Shown piece after piece: positions 26,296 through 35,764 of a stretch of DNA of 64,000 nucleotides (position 1 is the first letter of the stretch; each line of letters starts with the position of its first letter). Source of the DNA: an uncultured Draconibacterium sp. Lineage in GTDB: Bacteria; Bacteroidota; Bacteroidia; Bacteroidales; Prolixibacteraceae. The position numbers and the translations under genes are program-made. Location of the stretch: NCBI RefSeq assembly GCF_963675065.1, contig NZ_OY775906.1, forward strand, positions 2,644,001 through 2,708,000, in the 5' to 3' direction. The notes under the pieces were generated by a model. It saw nothing but the letters and a program-made list of their open reading frames with translations, was not told where the DNA came from and did not search any database.

Positions 26296-27180
26296 ATGGA
26301 ACGAAAACAATTTTTAAAAACAGTATTGGCAGCAGTGCCACTAACGGTTGCAGGTATGAAACTCAACGCATTAAATAAAATAACAGAATCATTGAAGAAT
26401 ACTCCAAAAATGCCGGTGCTTTTTCTTGGTCACGGAAGTCCGATGAATGCAATCACCGAGAACGAATTTGTTAAGGGGTTCAGAAAAGTTTCATCCGAAA
26501 TTGAAAAGCCAAAAGCAATTATTGTGGTGTCGGCACACTGGGAAACTCAGGGAACACACGTAACCGCAATGGAACAACCTCGCACTATTCACGATTTTGG
26601 TGGTTTCCCTCAGGAACTTTATGATGTGCAGTACCCGGCACCCGGAATGCCTCAGTTGGCAAAAGATGTAAAAGGCCTGGTGCAAACCACACCAATTCAT
26701 CTCGACGATAAGTGGGGCCTCGATCACGGTGCCTGGTCGGTTATAAAGCATATGTACCCCGATGCTGATGTTCCGGTGATTCAGTTAAGCCTTGACTACA
26801 GAAAAACGCCACAGGAACATTATGTATTGGCAAAAGAACTTAATAAACTTCGCGAAAAAGGAATTTTGATTGTGGGCAGCGGTAATAACGTGCATAATCT
26901 ACGAATGGTACACTGGGGAAAATTAAACGAAAACTTTGGCTTTGACTGGGCCAATGAAGCCAACGAAAAAATGAAAGAATTGATACTAAGCGGCAATCAC
27001 CAGGTTTTGATCAACTACTCGAAGATGGGCAGGGCGTTCCAGTTATCAATCCCAACACCTGAGCACTATTTGCCTTTGCTTTATGCACTGGCATTGCAGG
27101 ATAAAAAAGATGAAATTAGTATTTTTAATGATGAACCGGTTGGAGGCTCTTTAGCTATGACCTCCGTAAAAATCGGGTAA
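26296..27180 (+). CDS. ygiD: Class III extradiol ring-cleavage dioxygenase (YgiD / 4,5-DOPA dioxygenase type)
   Basis: A 294-residue LigB-fold enzyme with metal-binding His residues in LGHGSPMN, SAHWETQG and GLDHGAWS, matching YgiD, which opens catechol rings such as DOPA using Zn or Fe. Unlike E. coli YgiD (about 260 residues) it has a N-terminal extension beginning MERKQFLKTVLAAVPLTVAG, which looks like an export signal, so the protein may act outside the cytoplasm. The start at 26296 lies 7 bases past the upstream pseudogene. Confidence 0.9.
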   Translation: MERKQFLKTVLAAVPLTVAGMKLNALNKITESLKNTPKMPVLFLGHGSPMNAITENEFVKGFRKVSSEIEKPKAIIVVSAHWETQGTHVTAMEQPRTIHDFGGFPQELYDVQYPAPGMPQLAKDVKGLVQTTPIHLDDKWGLDHGAWSVIKHMYPDADVPVIQLSLDYRKTPQEHYVLAKELNKLREKGILIVGSGNNVHNLRMVHWGKLNENFGFDWANEANEKMKELILSGNHQVLINYSKMGRAFQLSIPTPEHYLPLLYALALQDKKDEISIFNDEPVGGSLAMTSVKIG

Positions 27181-27193
27181 CAGTATTATCTAA

Positions 27194-27562
27194 TTAGCGT
27201 GCGAAATTCTGTCGTGAATTTTGAATATCTGCCATATTGGTTGATGCCCATGCTACCAGATTTCGAAGATGCGGAATCAAACTTTTCCCTCGCGGAGTTA
27301 GCTTGTATTCAACCTTCGGAGGAACCTGAGGATAAACAGTACGGTTTATCAGACCATCCTCCTCAAGTGATTTAAGCGTTGAGGAAAGCATCTTTTGTGA
27401 AATGGTTTTTATGTACTTGTGAATCTCGTTAAAACGAAGGGTTCCGCTTTCTTCGAGAAGCAATAATATCAACATCGACCATTTATCACCAATACGATCT
27501 AATACATGACGAATTGGACAGGACTCGGGAGTGCTATATTTTTTAAATAAAATTTCGTTCAT
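27194..27562 (-). CDS. HxlR-family transcriptional regulator
   Basis: A 122-residue winged-helix protein. It begins MNEILFKKYSTPESCPIRHVL, where the Cys of the CPIRHVLDRIGDKWS motif is the conserved, often redox-sensing residue. LRFNEIHKYIKTISQKMLSSTL is the recognition helix region. An upstream in-frame start at 27661 would add 33 residues unlike the family and run through the promoter of the divergent gene. It is divergent from the quinone-reductase gene, the same pairing as ytfH/ytfG in E. coli, so it probably controls that gene. Confidence 0.9.
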   Translation of the reverse strand: MNEILFKKYSTPESCPIRHVLDRIGDKWSMLILLLLEESGTLRFNEIHKYIKTISQKMLSSTLKSLEEDGLINRTVYPQVPPKVEYKLTPRGKSLIPHLRNLVAWASTNMADIQNSRQNFAR

Positions 27563-27640
27563 AATACATTGATGATTAACAATTCTAACACTGACGTAAG
27601 TATCACACTTTATTGTCAGTTCTTGTATAAACAAAACATG

Positions 27641-27656
27641 GAGTATAACTTTACTC
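27641..27656. promoter_or_regulatory. Possible HxlR operator
   Basis: GAGTA at 27641-27645 and TACTC at 27652-27656 form an inverted repeat in the 142-base divergent spacer. No second copy was found, so support is limited. Confidence 0.35.
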
Positions 27657-27704
27657 TCCAAAAGTAAGTTAATATATTTTAGTAATCATTAAAAATTTAA
27701 TAAA

Positions 27705-28547
27705 ATGAAAATAGGAATAACAGGAGCAACAGGGCAATTAGGACAATTGGTTGTTGAACAATTAAAACAAAAAACAGCAGCAGAAAATATTGTAGCATTA
27801 GTTCGCACACTCGAAAAAGCAGCCGGACTTGGTGTTGAGGCACGTGCCTTTGATTATGAAAGACCGGAAGGATTGGCCGGAGCACTGGAAGGTATCGATC
27901 GTTTATTATTGATTTCGGGAAGCGAGATCGGGAAACGCGAACAACAACACAAAAACGTTATTGACGCTGCGAAAAAAGCCGGTATCAGCTGGATTGTTTA
28001 CACCAGTTTATTACATGCCGACACCTCATCGTTAAGTTTGGCCGGCGAACACCTGGCTACCGAAGCAGCATTGAAAAACTCGGTTATTAAGCATACCATT
28101 TTACGTAACGGCTGGTATACCGAAAACTATACCGCATCGATTGCAGGAGCATTGGGTGCAGGAGCATTTGTGGACAGTGCAGGTGATGGAAAAATATCGT
28201 CAGCAACACGTGCCGACTTTGCTGAAGCTGCTGCAGTGGTTTTGACAAACGAAGAATACAAAGGCAAAAAATTTGAGTTGGCCGGCGACGAGAGTTATAC
28301 GCTAACCGACTTTGCAGCAGAGATCTCGAAACAAACAGGAAAAAATATTCCATACAACAACCTTCCTGAAAGCGAGTACGCTAAAATTTTGAAAAGCGTT
28401 GGATTGCCTGAACTATTTGCCGATGCCATTGCCAGTTGGGATACCGGGGCTTCAAAAAATGATCTTTTTGATGATTCAAAACAACTATCAAAATTAATTG
28501 GAAGGCCAACCACTCCTCTGACTCATGCTGTAAAAGCCGTATTGTAA
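27705..28547 (+). CDS. NAD(P)-binding quinone oxidoreductase (QorB/YtfG-like)
   Basis: A 280-residue Rossmann-fold protein of the NmrA-like/atypical SDR group. It starts with the nucleotide-binding GITGATGQLGQLV and contains YTSLLHADTS and the substrate-loop region LRNGWYTENYTAS. It resembles QorB (YtfG), an NADPH:quinone oxidoreductase. Divergence from an HxlR regulator copies the E. coli ytfG-ytfH layout, so induction by quinones or electrophiles is a reasonable inference. A strong terminator follows. Confidence 0.92.
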   Translation: MKIGITGATGQLGQLVVEQLKQKTAAENIVALVRTLEKAAGLGVEARAFDYERPEGLAGALEGIDRLLLISGSEIGKREQQHKNVIDAAKKAGISWIVYTSLLHADTSSLSLAGEHLATEAALKNSVIKHTILRNGWYTENYTASIAGALGAGAFVDSAGDGKISSATRADFAEAAAVVLTNEEYKGKKFELAGDESYTLTDFAAEISKQTGKNIPYNNLPESEYAKILKSVGLPELFADAIASWDTGASKNDLFDDSKQLSKLIGRPTTPLTHAVKAVL

Positions 28548-28577
28548 CAGTTTAAGAAAAGAGCATTTTATCAATCT

Positions 28578-28617
28578 GCCTGCAAAAATCCTATACCGGA
28601 AATTGCAGGCTTTTTTT
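28578..28617 (+). terminator. Intrinsic terminator of the quinone-reductase gene
   Basis: GCCTGCAA (28578-28585) pairs perfectly with TTGCAGGC (28603-28610) and is followed by seven T. Confidence 0.9.
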
Positions 28618-28782
28618 ATCTCCAAAAATTATCTCCATCAAACTAACCTATTTATAAACAATTAAACACCTGTTAACAAACAACATAAATAACCTTCCAT
28701 CAATAGAACTTAAAAACAAGTCACTATTTCCACTTATATTTTTTTTAATATTTCTACTTTCGTTGCGTAAAACAAACCAAGA

Positions 28783-30471
28783 ATGAATTATTCCTTACTT
28801 GATTTCCTGACCTTAATCGGGGCACTGGGACTTTTCCTTTACGGGATGAAATTGATGAGCGAAGCGCTACAGAAAGTGGCTGGTGGCAAACTACGTAACT
28901 TTTTAGCCGCCATGACTTCCAACCGGTTCATGGGTGTAATAACAGGGCTCTCAATCACTGCCATTATTCAATCGTCGAGCGCAACTACGGTAATGATCGT
29001 AAGTTTTGTAAATGCCGGACTTTTAACACTTACCGAATCAGCCGGTGTTATTATGGGAGCAAACATCGGAACGACCGTTACCGCCTGGATCATCTCGATT
29101 CTTGGTTTTAAGGTAAAAATGAGCATCCTGGCCTTCCCGATCATTGGTATTGGTTTTCCTCTTGTTTTTTCCAAAAAAACCAGAAACAAATCGTGGGGCG
29201 AAGTGCTGGTTGGTTTTGCCTTGCTATTTATTGGTTTGGAAAGTCTAAAGGCAAGTGTTCCTAATATTGGCGAGAATCCCGAGATTCTTGAATTTCTGAA
29301 ACACTTTACGGGAATGGGCATGGGATCGAACCTGATCTTTTTACTTATCGGCACCGTACTTACCGTTGTTATTCAATCGTCGAGTGCAACAATGGCACTA
29401 ACGCTGGTAATGTGTAATAATGGCTGGATAGAATTCGACCATGCGGCGGCTATGGTGCTTGGCGAAAATATCGGTACAACAATAACCGCGAATATTGCAG
29501 CCATGGTAGCCAACTCATCGGCAAAACGCGCTGCCCGGATTCACTTTCTTTTTAATGTAGTGGGTGTTATCTGGGTGCTTTCCGTTTTTCCGGTTTTCCT
29601 GCGTGGAGTAGATTCCATTACTCAATCGGTAACCGGAAACTCGGCATTTAACAATCCCGGAGCTATTCCGATAGCACTATCGTTCTTCCATACTTCGTTT
29701 AATATTTTGAATGTGCTGTTTCAGATATGGTTTATTCGATTCCTTGTAAGCCTGGTTCAGAAGTTAGTTCCGGAAAAAGAAGATGAAGAAGAATTCAAGC
29801 TCCGGTTCATCAAATTCGGAATGCTGAATACCAGCGAATTATCGCTACTCCAGGCCAAAAAGGAGATTATTGTTTATGCCCAGCAAACCAAAAAATTATT
29901 TGGCAGAATAAATAACATGCTCGAGGAAAAAAACGAGCGAAAACTGGTTAAACAATTCAATAAAATTGAACTTGGCGAAGACAAAAGTGACCAAATGGAA
30001 GTTTCTATCGCCAGTTACCTCACCAAAGTTTCGGAAGGCGTTTTGAGTAAACAATCGTCGAAAAGTATTAGTTCGATGCTTCGTATTGTTGACGAGATTG
30101 AAAGCATTGGAGACAGCTGCCTTAATGTTGCACGAGCATTATTGCGTATCAGCGATAAAAAAGAAAAGCTGACTCCGAAAATGAAAGAAAAAGTATCGGA
30201 AATGATTAAAATGGTCGATAAGTCGATGAACATTATGATCGAAAACCTGAACAAGGACAATAACGAAGTTGATATAACAGAGGCCGATGCCATTGAAAAA
30301 CAGATTAACAGGTTTAGAGATAAATTACGAAAAGACCATGTTGCCAAAATAGAAAACGAGAAATACTCGTACCAAATAGGAACTTTATACAAAGACATAT
30401 TCTCCGGACTGGAAAGAGTAGGCGATCACGTTTATGACGTAACGATTTCGATTATTGATTACGCCGATTAA
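28783..30471 (+). CDS. Na/Pi-cotransporter family protein with C-terminal PhoU-like domain
   Basis: A 562-residue protein. Membrane part about residues 1-330 with two Na/Pi-cotransporter repeats, each carrying the QSSSAT motif (IIQSSSATTVMIVSF and VIQSSSATMALTLVM). From about residue 340 to the end there is a soluble all-helical PhoU-like region. The family imports phosphate with sodium, although bacterial members with fused PhoU are often regulatory or unassigned. The start is supported by a weak -7-like TACTTTCG at 28755-28762. It converges with the TonB receptor gene. Confidence 0.92.
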   Translation: MNYSLLDFLTLIGALGLFLYGMKLMSEALQKVAGGKLRNFLAAMTSNRFMGVITGLSITAIIQSSSATTVMIVSFVNAGLLTLTESAGVIMGANIGTTVTAWIISILGFKVKMSILAFPIIGIGFPLVFSKKTRNKSWGEVLVGFALLFIGLESLKASVPNIGENPEILEFLKHFTGMGMGSNLIFLLIGTVLTVVIQSSSATMALTLVMCNNGWIEFDHAAAMVLGENIGTTITANIAAMVANSSAKRAARIHFLFNVVGVIWVLSVFPVFLRGVDSITQSVTGNSAFNNPGAIPIALSFFHTSFNILNVLFQIWFIRFLVSLVQKLVPEKEDEEEFKLRFIKFGMLNTSELSLLQAKKEIIVYAQQTKKLFGRINNMLEEKNERKLVKQFNKIELGEDKSDQMEVSIASYLTKVSEGVLSKQSSKSISSMLRIVDEIESIGDSCLNVARALLRISDKKEKLTPKMKEKVSEMIKMVDKSMNIMIENLNKDNNEVDITEADAIEKQINRFRDKLRKDHVAKIENEKYSYQIGTLYKDIFSGLERVGDHVYDVTISIIDYAD

Positions 30472-30506
30472 GAATATTTGGGGGCGGCTAAAACAGTTTT
30501 GACCCA

Positions 30507-33059
30507 TTATAACTCGATATTCAGGAACAAGGCAGGAGTAAACGAAATCGCATCGGAATAAACACCAACAAGACTAACTTCGTCGATAGTACTAATCCTG
30601 ATATTCGAGTATTTTATATTCTCCGTGTTGAGAACATTAAGTACAGAAATTCCGGCTTCAGCTTTCACTTTTCCCGGTTTGAACTTATAAACCAAAGCTG
30701 CATCCAGCCTGCTATAAGCTTTATCGAAATTCAGATCGTTATCAACGTCAAGATCATAACGTTCGAATCCGGAACCGTAAACATAATTTGCCGACAGATA
30801 AAACGATTTATAATTGTAAACCCCCGCAAATTTTAGCTCGTGCTTTTGCTGATGCGGTGCCGGCCGCCAGGTATTACCCCTAAAATAAGTGAACTGTTCT
30901 TCGGTATTACTCAAAGTGTACGAAATCCAGGCCATATTCCGTTTATACTCTTTTTTGATAAAAAGATCGAGCCCTTTACCACGCGCCTTTCCTTCATAAA
31001 ATCCCTGACTAACAAGCAAATTTCCATCTACGTATCGACTCAATCCATCAGTGGTTTTATAAAATGCCTCAGCGCTGGCAGTAAATCCGTTTTTTTGATA
31101 GGATAATCCGGCCACAAAATGTTCGGCACTTAAAACCGGAATTTGCTCATCGTTCGAATTCGTCCAAAACTCGGTGTAATTATTTGTACTGTCAAGTACC
31201 GTTGTTTTCGATAAAAACTGGTTATACAGCCCCCACGAAGCATTTATTTTCATAGCATCAAAAACAGAAAACGATGTCGAAACCCGCGGTTCAACATACC
31301 ATTTATCGGATTGGGTGCTATATATAACTCTCACTCCGGTTTTCAATTCCAGCAACTTGCCAAATGGGTATTCATCCTGTAAATAGGAATAAATGCGTGG
31401 CGACTCGTTGTCAATGTCAATCTGTTGTTCGTCCAGAGAGAAGCGTGATAATTTAACCTTGTTGTTAATTACGCCGGTACCAATCAGCAAACGATGTCCC
31501 TGGTGAAAGTTTAATGTATGTTCGGCATTAAAACTTAGTTCGTCCACGGTATTTTCCGAGTCCAAATGCTTCAATATTTTGATTTTCCCGTCTTGATGAC
31601 TTTCTGTTTGGGCTTTTCGATACAACTGACGTTCAAACGCCGAATAGGCTAAAGTTAAGTTCGTTGCATCCCCGTTGTTCCATGGATAATTCAACTGTGC
31701 CGATCCGCCCAACTGATTGTTCTGTTCCTGCTCCTCACGTGTCCATAAAACCTTTGCTAAACGGGCATCCATCTCGTAACTAAAATCGTCGCCCCCACCA
31801 TATAAACTAAGTGAGAACCGGCTTCCGTCATCACCTTTAAAAGTATATTTCAAGTTGGCATCGCGAAAAACAAAGTCGGGTGTTACGTCTGTAAGTCGTC
31901 TGGTTGAAAATCTACCTTTGGGAGAATTTCCCGAACCTGCCCCCGAGCCCGGAGTTGAAATTTCTTCGCGCGCTACAATACTTATTCGTGTTGGGTCGTA
32001 CAACTGATGATAGGTTTGGCGGTAGGCAGCCAGCAACGATGACTTTTTTGAAATTGGCAGCTGAACCATCGAATTTACCGTAATCGAATTAATGCTAAAG
32101 GTAAATGTCGGTTTTAACAAGGTTCCGTCTTTGCCCTGAATATCTACAATTCCACCAACGCGATCGCCATAACGGGCTTCATAGCCGCCTTTCATTACTT
32201 CAATATTTTTTACCACCAAAGGATTTACAACAGCAATATTATCGTTAAAATTCTTCAGTCCGAAAACGGTAAATCCATCAAACTGAATTTTACTGTGACT
32301 TTCGTAAGCACCCCAAATAAGCAAGTCGTTCGATTGTTCTCCGGAGGCCATCACACCGGGCATTAAGCGCAAAAGGTTAAATACTGAATTATCGCCATGT
32401 CCGGGAAGGATAGGCGCAATCTGGTGGTTAATTTTCATTCTTCCGGCATTGTAGCCAATAAGTGTTGATTTTTCGATCGGATTGCTATAAATCTGCACCT
32501 CTTCAATTCGCTCGATTTGCGGATAAAGCAGAAAACTGCGACTGAGACTTTGGGTAACAACCGTATCGTAAACAAAATACCCGAGATGCGAAATCTGAAG
32601 ATTATAGGAAGTGTCGGCCGAGGCGATAAAATTAAAATGTCCCTGAAGATCAGATTGTACCGGCCGGCGGTTTATGAGAATATATGAATAAGGAAGCGGC
32701 TCAAAAGTTTTAGCTTCCAACACTTGTCCTGAAATTTGTGTTAGCTTCGGTTTGTTTTCCCGTTTTGGGATAATCAGCAAAACATCGCCCGAGCGTTCAA
32801 TTTCAAGCGGGAAATCTTTAATGAGAAAACGTAGCGCTTCTTCATCGCTGTTGAAAGTTTTGTTGTTGGCACTGACTAAAAAACCGGAGAGTAAATCGCT
32901 GTCGTAGGCAAACTGAAAGCCATACTTTTCCTTTAAATCGATTAAAACCTGATTTAAAGGGGTTTTGCGTGTGTTGATTTCTATTTTTTCCTGGTTTTGC
33001 GCCGCTAGTTGCAATACGGCCAGCAGCATTATTAAAACCACGACGGTTAACTTCTTCAT
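30507..33059 (-). CDS. TonB-dependent receptor with N-terminal STN domain
   Basis: An 850-residue outer-membrane receptor. Order of domains: signal peptide (about 1-20), STN secretin/TonB short domain (to about residue 100), a carboxypeptidase-regulatory-like beta domain starting TQISGQVLEAKTFEPLPYS, plug (about 210-320, with LLRLMPGVMASGEQ and VMKGGYEARYGDRVGG), then a 22-strand-type barrel to the end. STN-containing receptors signal through FecR-like anti-sigma proteins, and the gene follows fecR-like and fecI-like genes with a one-base overlap. No SusD gene follows. The ligand (iron chelate, glycan or other) is not indicated. Confidence 0.93.
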   Translation of the reverse strand: MKKLTVVVLIMLLAVLQLAAQNQEKIEINTRKTPLNQVLIDLKEKYGFQFAYDSDLLSGFLVSANNKTFNSDEEALRFLIKDFPLEIERSGDVLLIIPKRENKPKLTQISGQVLEAKTFEPLPYSYILINRRPVQSDLQGHFNFIASADTSYNLQISHLGYFVYDTVVTQSLSRSFLLYPQIERIEEVQIYSNPIEKSTLIGYNAGRMKINHQIAPILPGHGDNSVFNLLRLMPGVMASGEQSNDLLIWGAYESHSKIQFDGFTVFGLKNFNDNIAVVNPLVVKNIEVMKGGYEARYGDRVGGIVDIQGKDGTLLKPTFTFSINSITVNSMVQLPISKKSSLLAAYRQTYHQLYDPTRISIVAREEISTPGSGAGSGNSPKGRFSTRRLTDVTPDFVFRDANLKYTFKGDDGSRFSLSLYGGGDDFSYEMDARLAKVLWTREEQEQNNQLGGSAQLNYPWNNGDATNLTLAYSAFERQLYRKAQTESHQDGKIKILKHLDSENTVDELSFNAEHTLNFHQGHRLLIGTGVINNKVKLSRFSLDEQQIDIDNESPRIYSYLQDEYPFGKLLELKTGVRVIYSTQSDKWYVEPRVSTSFSVFDAMKINASWGLYNQFLSKTTVLDSTNNYTEFWTNSNDEQIPVLSAEHFVAGLSYQKNGFTASAEAFYKTTDGLSRYVDGNLLVSQGFYEGKARGKGLDLFIKKEYKRNMAWISYTLSNTEEQFTYFRGNTWRPAPHQQKHELKFAGVYNYKSFYLSANYVYGSGFERYDLDVDNDLNFDKAYSRLDAALVYKFKPGKVKAEAGISVLNVLNTENIKYSNIRISTIDEVSLVGVYSDAISFTPALFLNIEL

Positions 33060-33919
33060 TAACTTTCGTCTGTCACGATGTAAACATTATTTGCTTGTTT
33101 TTCGAACTTCAGATTCATTGGTTTGCAAACAAAATCCAACACATCTTCAACGCTGTGTTGTTTTGAAAAATTACTTCCGAAGTTACGATTATTTAATTGC
33201 GGATCGAGTTTTATTGTTACGGCGTATTGGCGCTCAATTTCGTCGATTACTTCTTTTAAAGGACGCCCGGTGAAGTAGAAATAATTTTGTTTCCAGCTTA
33301 TCGCTTTTTCGGGTTCAAACATTTTGGTAACAACCAGTTTCCCTTCTTCCAGTTCAACATGATTTTGAGGCAGGAGAACCACTTTTTCGTCGCTTGGCGA
33401 TGTAACCTGTACTTTTCCCGTGAGACAGGTTACGCGGTAGTTCTCTTCACGGGCATAAATATTAAACGAAGTTCCGAGAACCTGTGTAGTTCCATTATCA
33501 GACTCAACAGTGAAAGTTGATCCTTTTTCAACATTAAAGAAACCTTCCCCTTCAAATTTCAGTTTACGTTCCCATTTCCATTTTAGCGGATTATAAACCA
33601 GTTTTGATGCTGCATTCAAATCAACGCTCGATCCGTCGGGCAATTTAACTACCAGATGTTCACCCGGCCTACATTCTATGGTTTTCTGCCAGGATGAAAT
33701 GACTGCCCCAAATCCTAAAATCAACAGGACTACCGCCGCCGCTGACCACTGAACCCAATTGTGTCGGAACGAGACCATTTTCGCCGTTTTTTTGTCCATC
33801 TTGCTTTGCAGCTCATTCCAAACATCAGCCTCCGATTTCTCCCAGTTGATCTTTCCTTCTCCGAAAAGATTTTTTTCGAAATCGTTTAACGGATCGCTAT
33901 GTGTATTTTTATCATTCAT
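33059..33919 (-). CDS. FecR-like anti-sigma factor
   Basis: A 286-residue inner-membrane protein: cytoplasmic N-terminus (about 1-75) with DVWNELQSKMDKKTAK, a single membrane span (AAVVLLILGFGAVI), a periplasmic FecR domain (PGEHLVVKLPDGSSVDLNAAS onwards) and a C-terminal DUF4974 domain (FYFTGRPLKEVIDEIERQY). It should hold or activate the ECF sigma factor in response to the downstream TonB receptor. It overlaps the sigma gene by 8 bases and the receptor by 1 base. Confidence 0.94.
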   Translation of the reverse strand: MNDKNTHSDPLNDFEKNLFGEGKINWEKSEADVWNELQSKMDKKTAKMVSFRHNWVQWSAAAVVLLILGFGAVISSWQKTIECRPGEHLVVKLPDGSSVDLNAASKLVYNPLKWKWERKLKFEGEGFFNVEKGSTFTVESDNGTTQVLGTSFNIYAREENYRVTCLTGKVQVTSPSDEKVVLLPQNHVELEEGKLVVTKMFEPEKAISWKQNYFYFTGRPLKEVIDEIERQYAVTIKLDPQLNNRNFGSNFSKQHSVEDVLDFVCKPMNLKFEKQANNVYIVTDES

Positions 33920-34403
33920 TTGTTTTTAAACTAGTTCGTAAAAAGTGAAGCGCGAGCCTCATTCTCTTTTCTACGGCTTTTACACTTACCCCAACCATTT
34001 CAGCAATTTCGTTGTAGGTTAGTTGATCCACGCGGCTCATCAGGAAAACGGTTCGCTGTTTTTCGGGCATTCTTTTCAGCGCGTAACTGTAGTTTTCCTT
34101 CAGTTGCTCGAAAACCAGGTCTTCCTCCGGGTTGCGCGTATTCTCATCCGGTTCATAATGCTTAAAAAATTCAAAAGAACGTTTTTCTTTTCGGTAGTAT
34201 GACACAAACAGGTTATTGGCGATTTTAAAAAGCAGGCCTTTCACCCGGTCGTCATCAATTTTATTTTGCTTCTCCCAAATCTTCAGAAATGTTTCCTGCG
34301 CAATATCTGTAGCCAGTTCGGTATCTCCCGAACGATAGAACATATAGTTACGAACCTGGTTAAAATGTTCATCAAAAAGCTTTTTAAATTCTTCTTTTGT
34401 CAA
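33912..34403 (-). CDS. FecI-like ECF sigma-70 factor
   Basis: A 163-residue sigma factor with region 2 (ATDIAQETFLKIWEKQN) and region 4 (LPxx-type MPEKQRTVFLMSRVDQLTYNEIAEMVGVSVKAVEKR). No long linker or extra domain is present, as expected for ECF factors. It starts the fecI-fecR-receptor cassette, which is transcribed leftwards. Its own promoter lies between 34404 and 34507 and is separated from the upstream lipoprotein gene by a terminator. Confidence 0.94.
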   Translation of the reverse strand: MTKEEFKKLFDEHFNQVRNYMFYRSGDTELATDIAQETFLKIWEKQNKIDDDRVKGLLFKIANNLFVSYYRKEKRSFEFFKHYEPDENTRNPEEDLVFEQLKENYSYALKRMPEKQRTVFLMSRVDQLTYNEIAEMVGVSVKAVEKRMRLALHFLRTSLKTNE

Positions 34404-34457
34404 AACGCAGCAACAATGATTAGAATGTTAAAGTTACAGCTATTTGCGGGATTGAAA

Positions 34458-34492
34458 AATACCGGGAGATCCAAAAAATACATCCCGGTATT
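34458..34492 (-). terminator. Intrinsic terminator of the Asn/Gln-rich lipoprotein gene
   Basis: AATACCGGGA (34458-34467) and TCCCGGTATT (34483-34492) form a perfect 10-base stem. On the minus strand it is followed by a T-rich tail, so it should stop transcripts of the gene ending at 34508 before the sigma gene. Confidence 0.8.
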
Positions 34493-34507
34493 ATCTCCCA
34501 CTACTCA

Positions 34508-35548
34508 CTATCCGTTGCCGTTATGGTTTTGATTTCCATTTTGATTTTGGTTGCCGTTTTGATTTCCATTCTGATTTCCGTTTTCACCGGTGTATTGATG
34601 CTGGTTTCTATTCTGATTTTGTTTTGCCAACCCGTTATAATTTTTTTCCGAAAGATCGATAACTTCGTCTCCGGCATCGGTTGTCAACAATGCATAATGG
34701 TCGCATTCCTCGCCACTTTCGTTATAACCGTAATCCAGTACCGAAACCAGCTCTCCTCCAACATGAACTTCAACCACTCCTTCAACCATGTATCTGCACA
34801 TGGCCAGTCGTTTAAGCGGAGTAGTAATTGTTTTGCTATAGATTTCTTCAGTTCCATCGGGCCACACAATTGTTCCGGTAACTTCGCCCGTAATAATCAC
34901 AACATCATCACTTTGAATTTGAGGTGTTTCAAGACCGGCCAACCACTGCCAAACACGTTCGGCACTGCGCGTAACGGTTGTTCCATTGGGATACACAAAA
35001 GTCATTTCCGACTCGAATTTACGGAATGTACTGTCTACTTTGTCAACTATTACTTCCGAGGTGCCGTTAATCAACATCGAATCAACCGAAAAATCATTGA
35101 AGCTTACAAATCGTGAATAATCCTGGCTATTTCGTGGTGCCGAGATTACCATTACAATTTCTCCGCTCAACACTTTGCCATTGTTTAGTTCGATACTTTC
35201 TCCATAGTCCAGCGTAATTGTAAGCGGATAACCGGTGCTGTCGCTCTCTTCGATTGTTACATCCGGACAATGATTTTCGAAATAGCGCAAGTTGCTGTTC
35301 CATCCAAAAAATTTGCCCATTTGCCACCAACGGGTGAGAATTGGTTCAGCATTGGCAAAAAATTCCACTTCGTAATTACATTCGGTAACGGCCGCCTCCG
35401 CCTGCACTTCGGCCACTGCAATTTCTGCCGATTTTAAGGTCTGTTCGTCACTCATCCCGGGAATATCAATACTTTCTGGGGTATCTGTATTACACGAGAA
35501 CATAAACATTGCTAATGCAACAACTGAAAATCCAATAATTTTTTTCAT
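34508..35548 (-). CDS. Lipoprotein with Asn/Gln/Gly repeat tail
   Basis: A 346-residue lipoprotein: signal ending MFMFSCNTD (Cys19), a body of about 270 residues rich in beta strands, and a C-terminal tail from about residue 310 made of Asn-Gln-Gly repeats such as GNQNGNQNGNQNQ. No known domain was recognised. Such low-complexity tails occur on surface-exposed proteins or act as flexible spacers. The tail is encoded by near-repeats of a TTTGATTTCCATT-like unit (34515-34610), which could expand or contract. It lies immediately upstream of the fecI-type sigma gene but is separately terminated. Confidence 0.82.
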   Translation of the reverse strand: MKKIIGFSVVALAMFMFSCNTDTPESIDIPGMSDEQTLKSAEIAVAEVQAEAAVTECNYEVEFFANAEPILTRWWQMGKFFGWNSNLRYFENHCPDVTIEESDSTGYPLTITLDYGESIELNNGKVLSGEIVMVISAPRNSQDYSRFVSFNDFSVDSMLINGTSEVIVDKVDSTFRKFESEMTFVYPNGTTVTRSAERVWQWLAGLETPQIQSDDVVIITGEVTGTIVWPDGTEEIYSKTITTPLKRLAMCRYMVEGVVEVHVGGELVSVLDYGYNESGEECDHYALLTTDAGDEVIDLSEKNYNGLAKQNQNRNQHQYTGENGNQNGNQNGNQNQNGNQNHNGNG

Positions 35549-35710
35549 GACATTATATTTTAATGATTATTTCTAACTGTTATCCGCACAAGACTCGCCA
35601 TACCCTACTTTTTCACATGCTTTTTTCTGAATTATTTTTAATCATTAGCTCAATCTTCTGACAAACAATATTTTGTGCTAGCTATTTTTTTACTGCCTTT
35701 GCAAAATTCC

Positions 35711-35742
35711 TTTGTTGATAGCATTCAAAATGTTTACTTTTG
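35711..35742 (+). promoter_or_regulatory. Predicted promoter of the PafA-like gene
   Basis: TTTG at 35711-35714 and TACTTTTG at 35735-35742 (perfect TAnnTTTG), spaced 20 bases; expected start near 35747, about 18 bases before ATG 35765. Confidence 0.72.
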
Positions 35743-35764
35743 GCTGCTCAAATCAGTTTAGAAT

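Noticed and set aside
30507..33059. SusC-type glycan receptor
   Set aside because: No SusD gene follows, and the STN domain with FecI/FecR partners points to a FecA-like signalling receptor of unknown ligand.
34510..34615. CRISPR-like direct repeats
   Set aside because: The repeats are short, contiguous, in frame and encode the Asn/Gln/Gly tail; no spacers and no cas genes.
34523..35116. Open frame of 197 codons on the plus strand opposite the lipoprotein gene
   Set aside because: It is the antisense of the Asn/Gln-rich repeat and lipoprotein body; no family resemblance, and the minus-strand gene has a signal peptide and lipobox.
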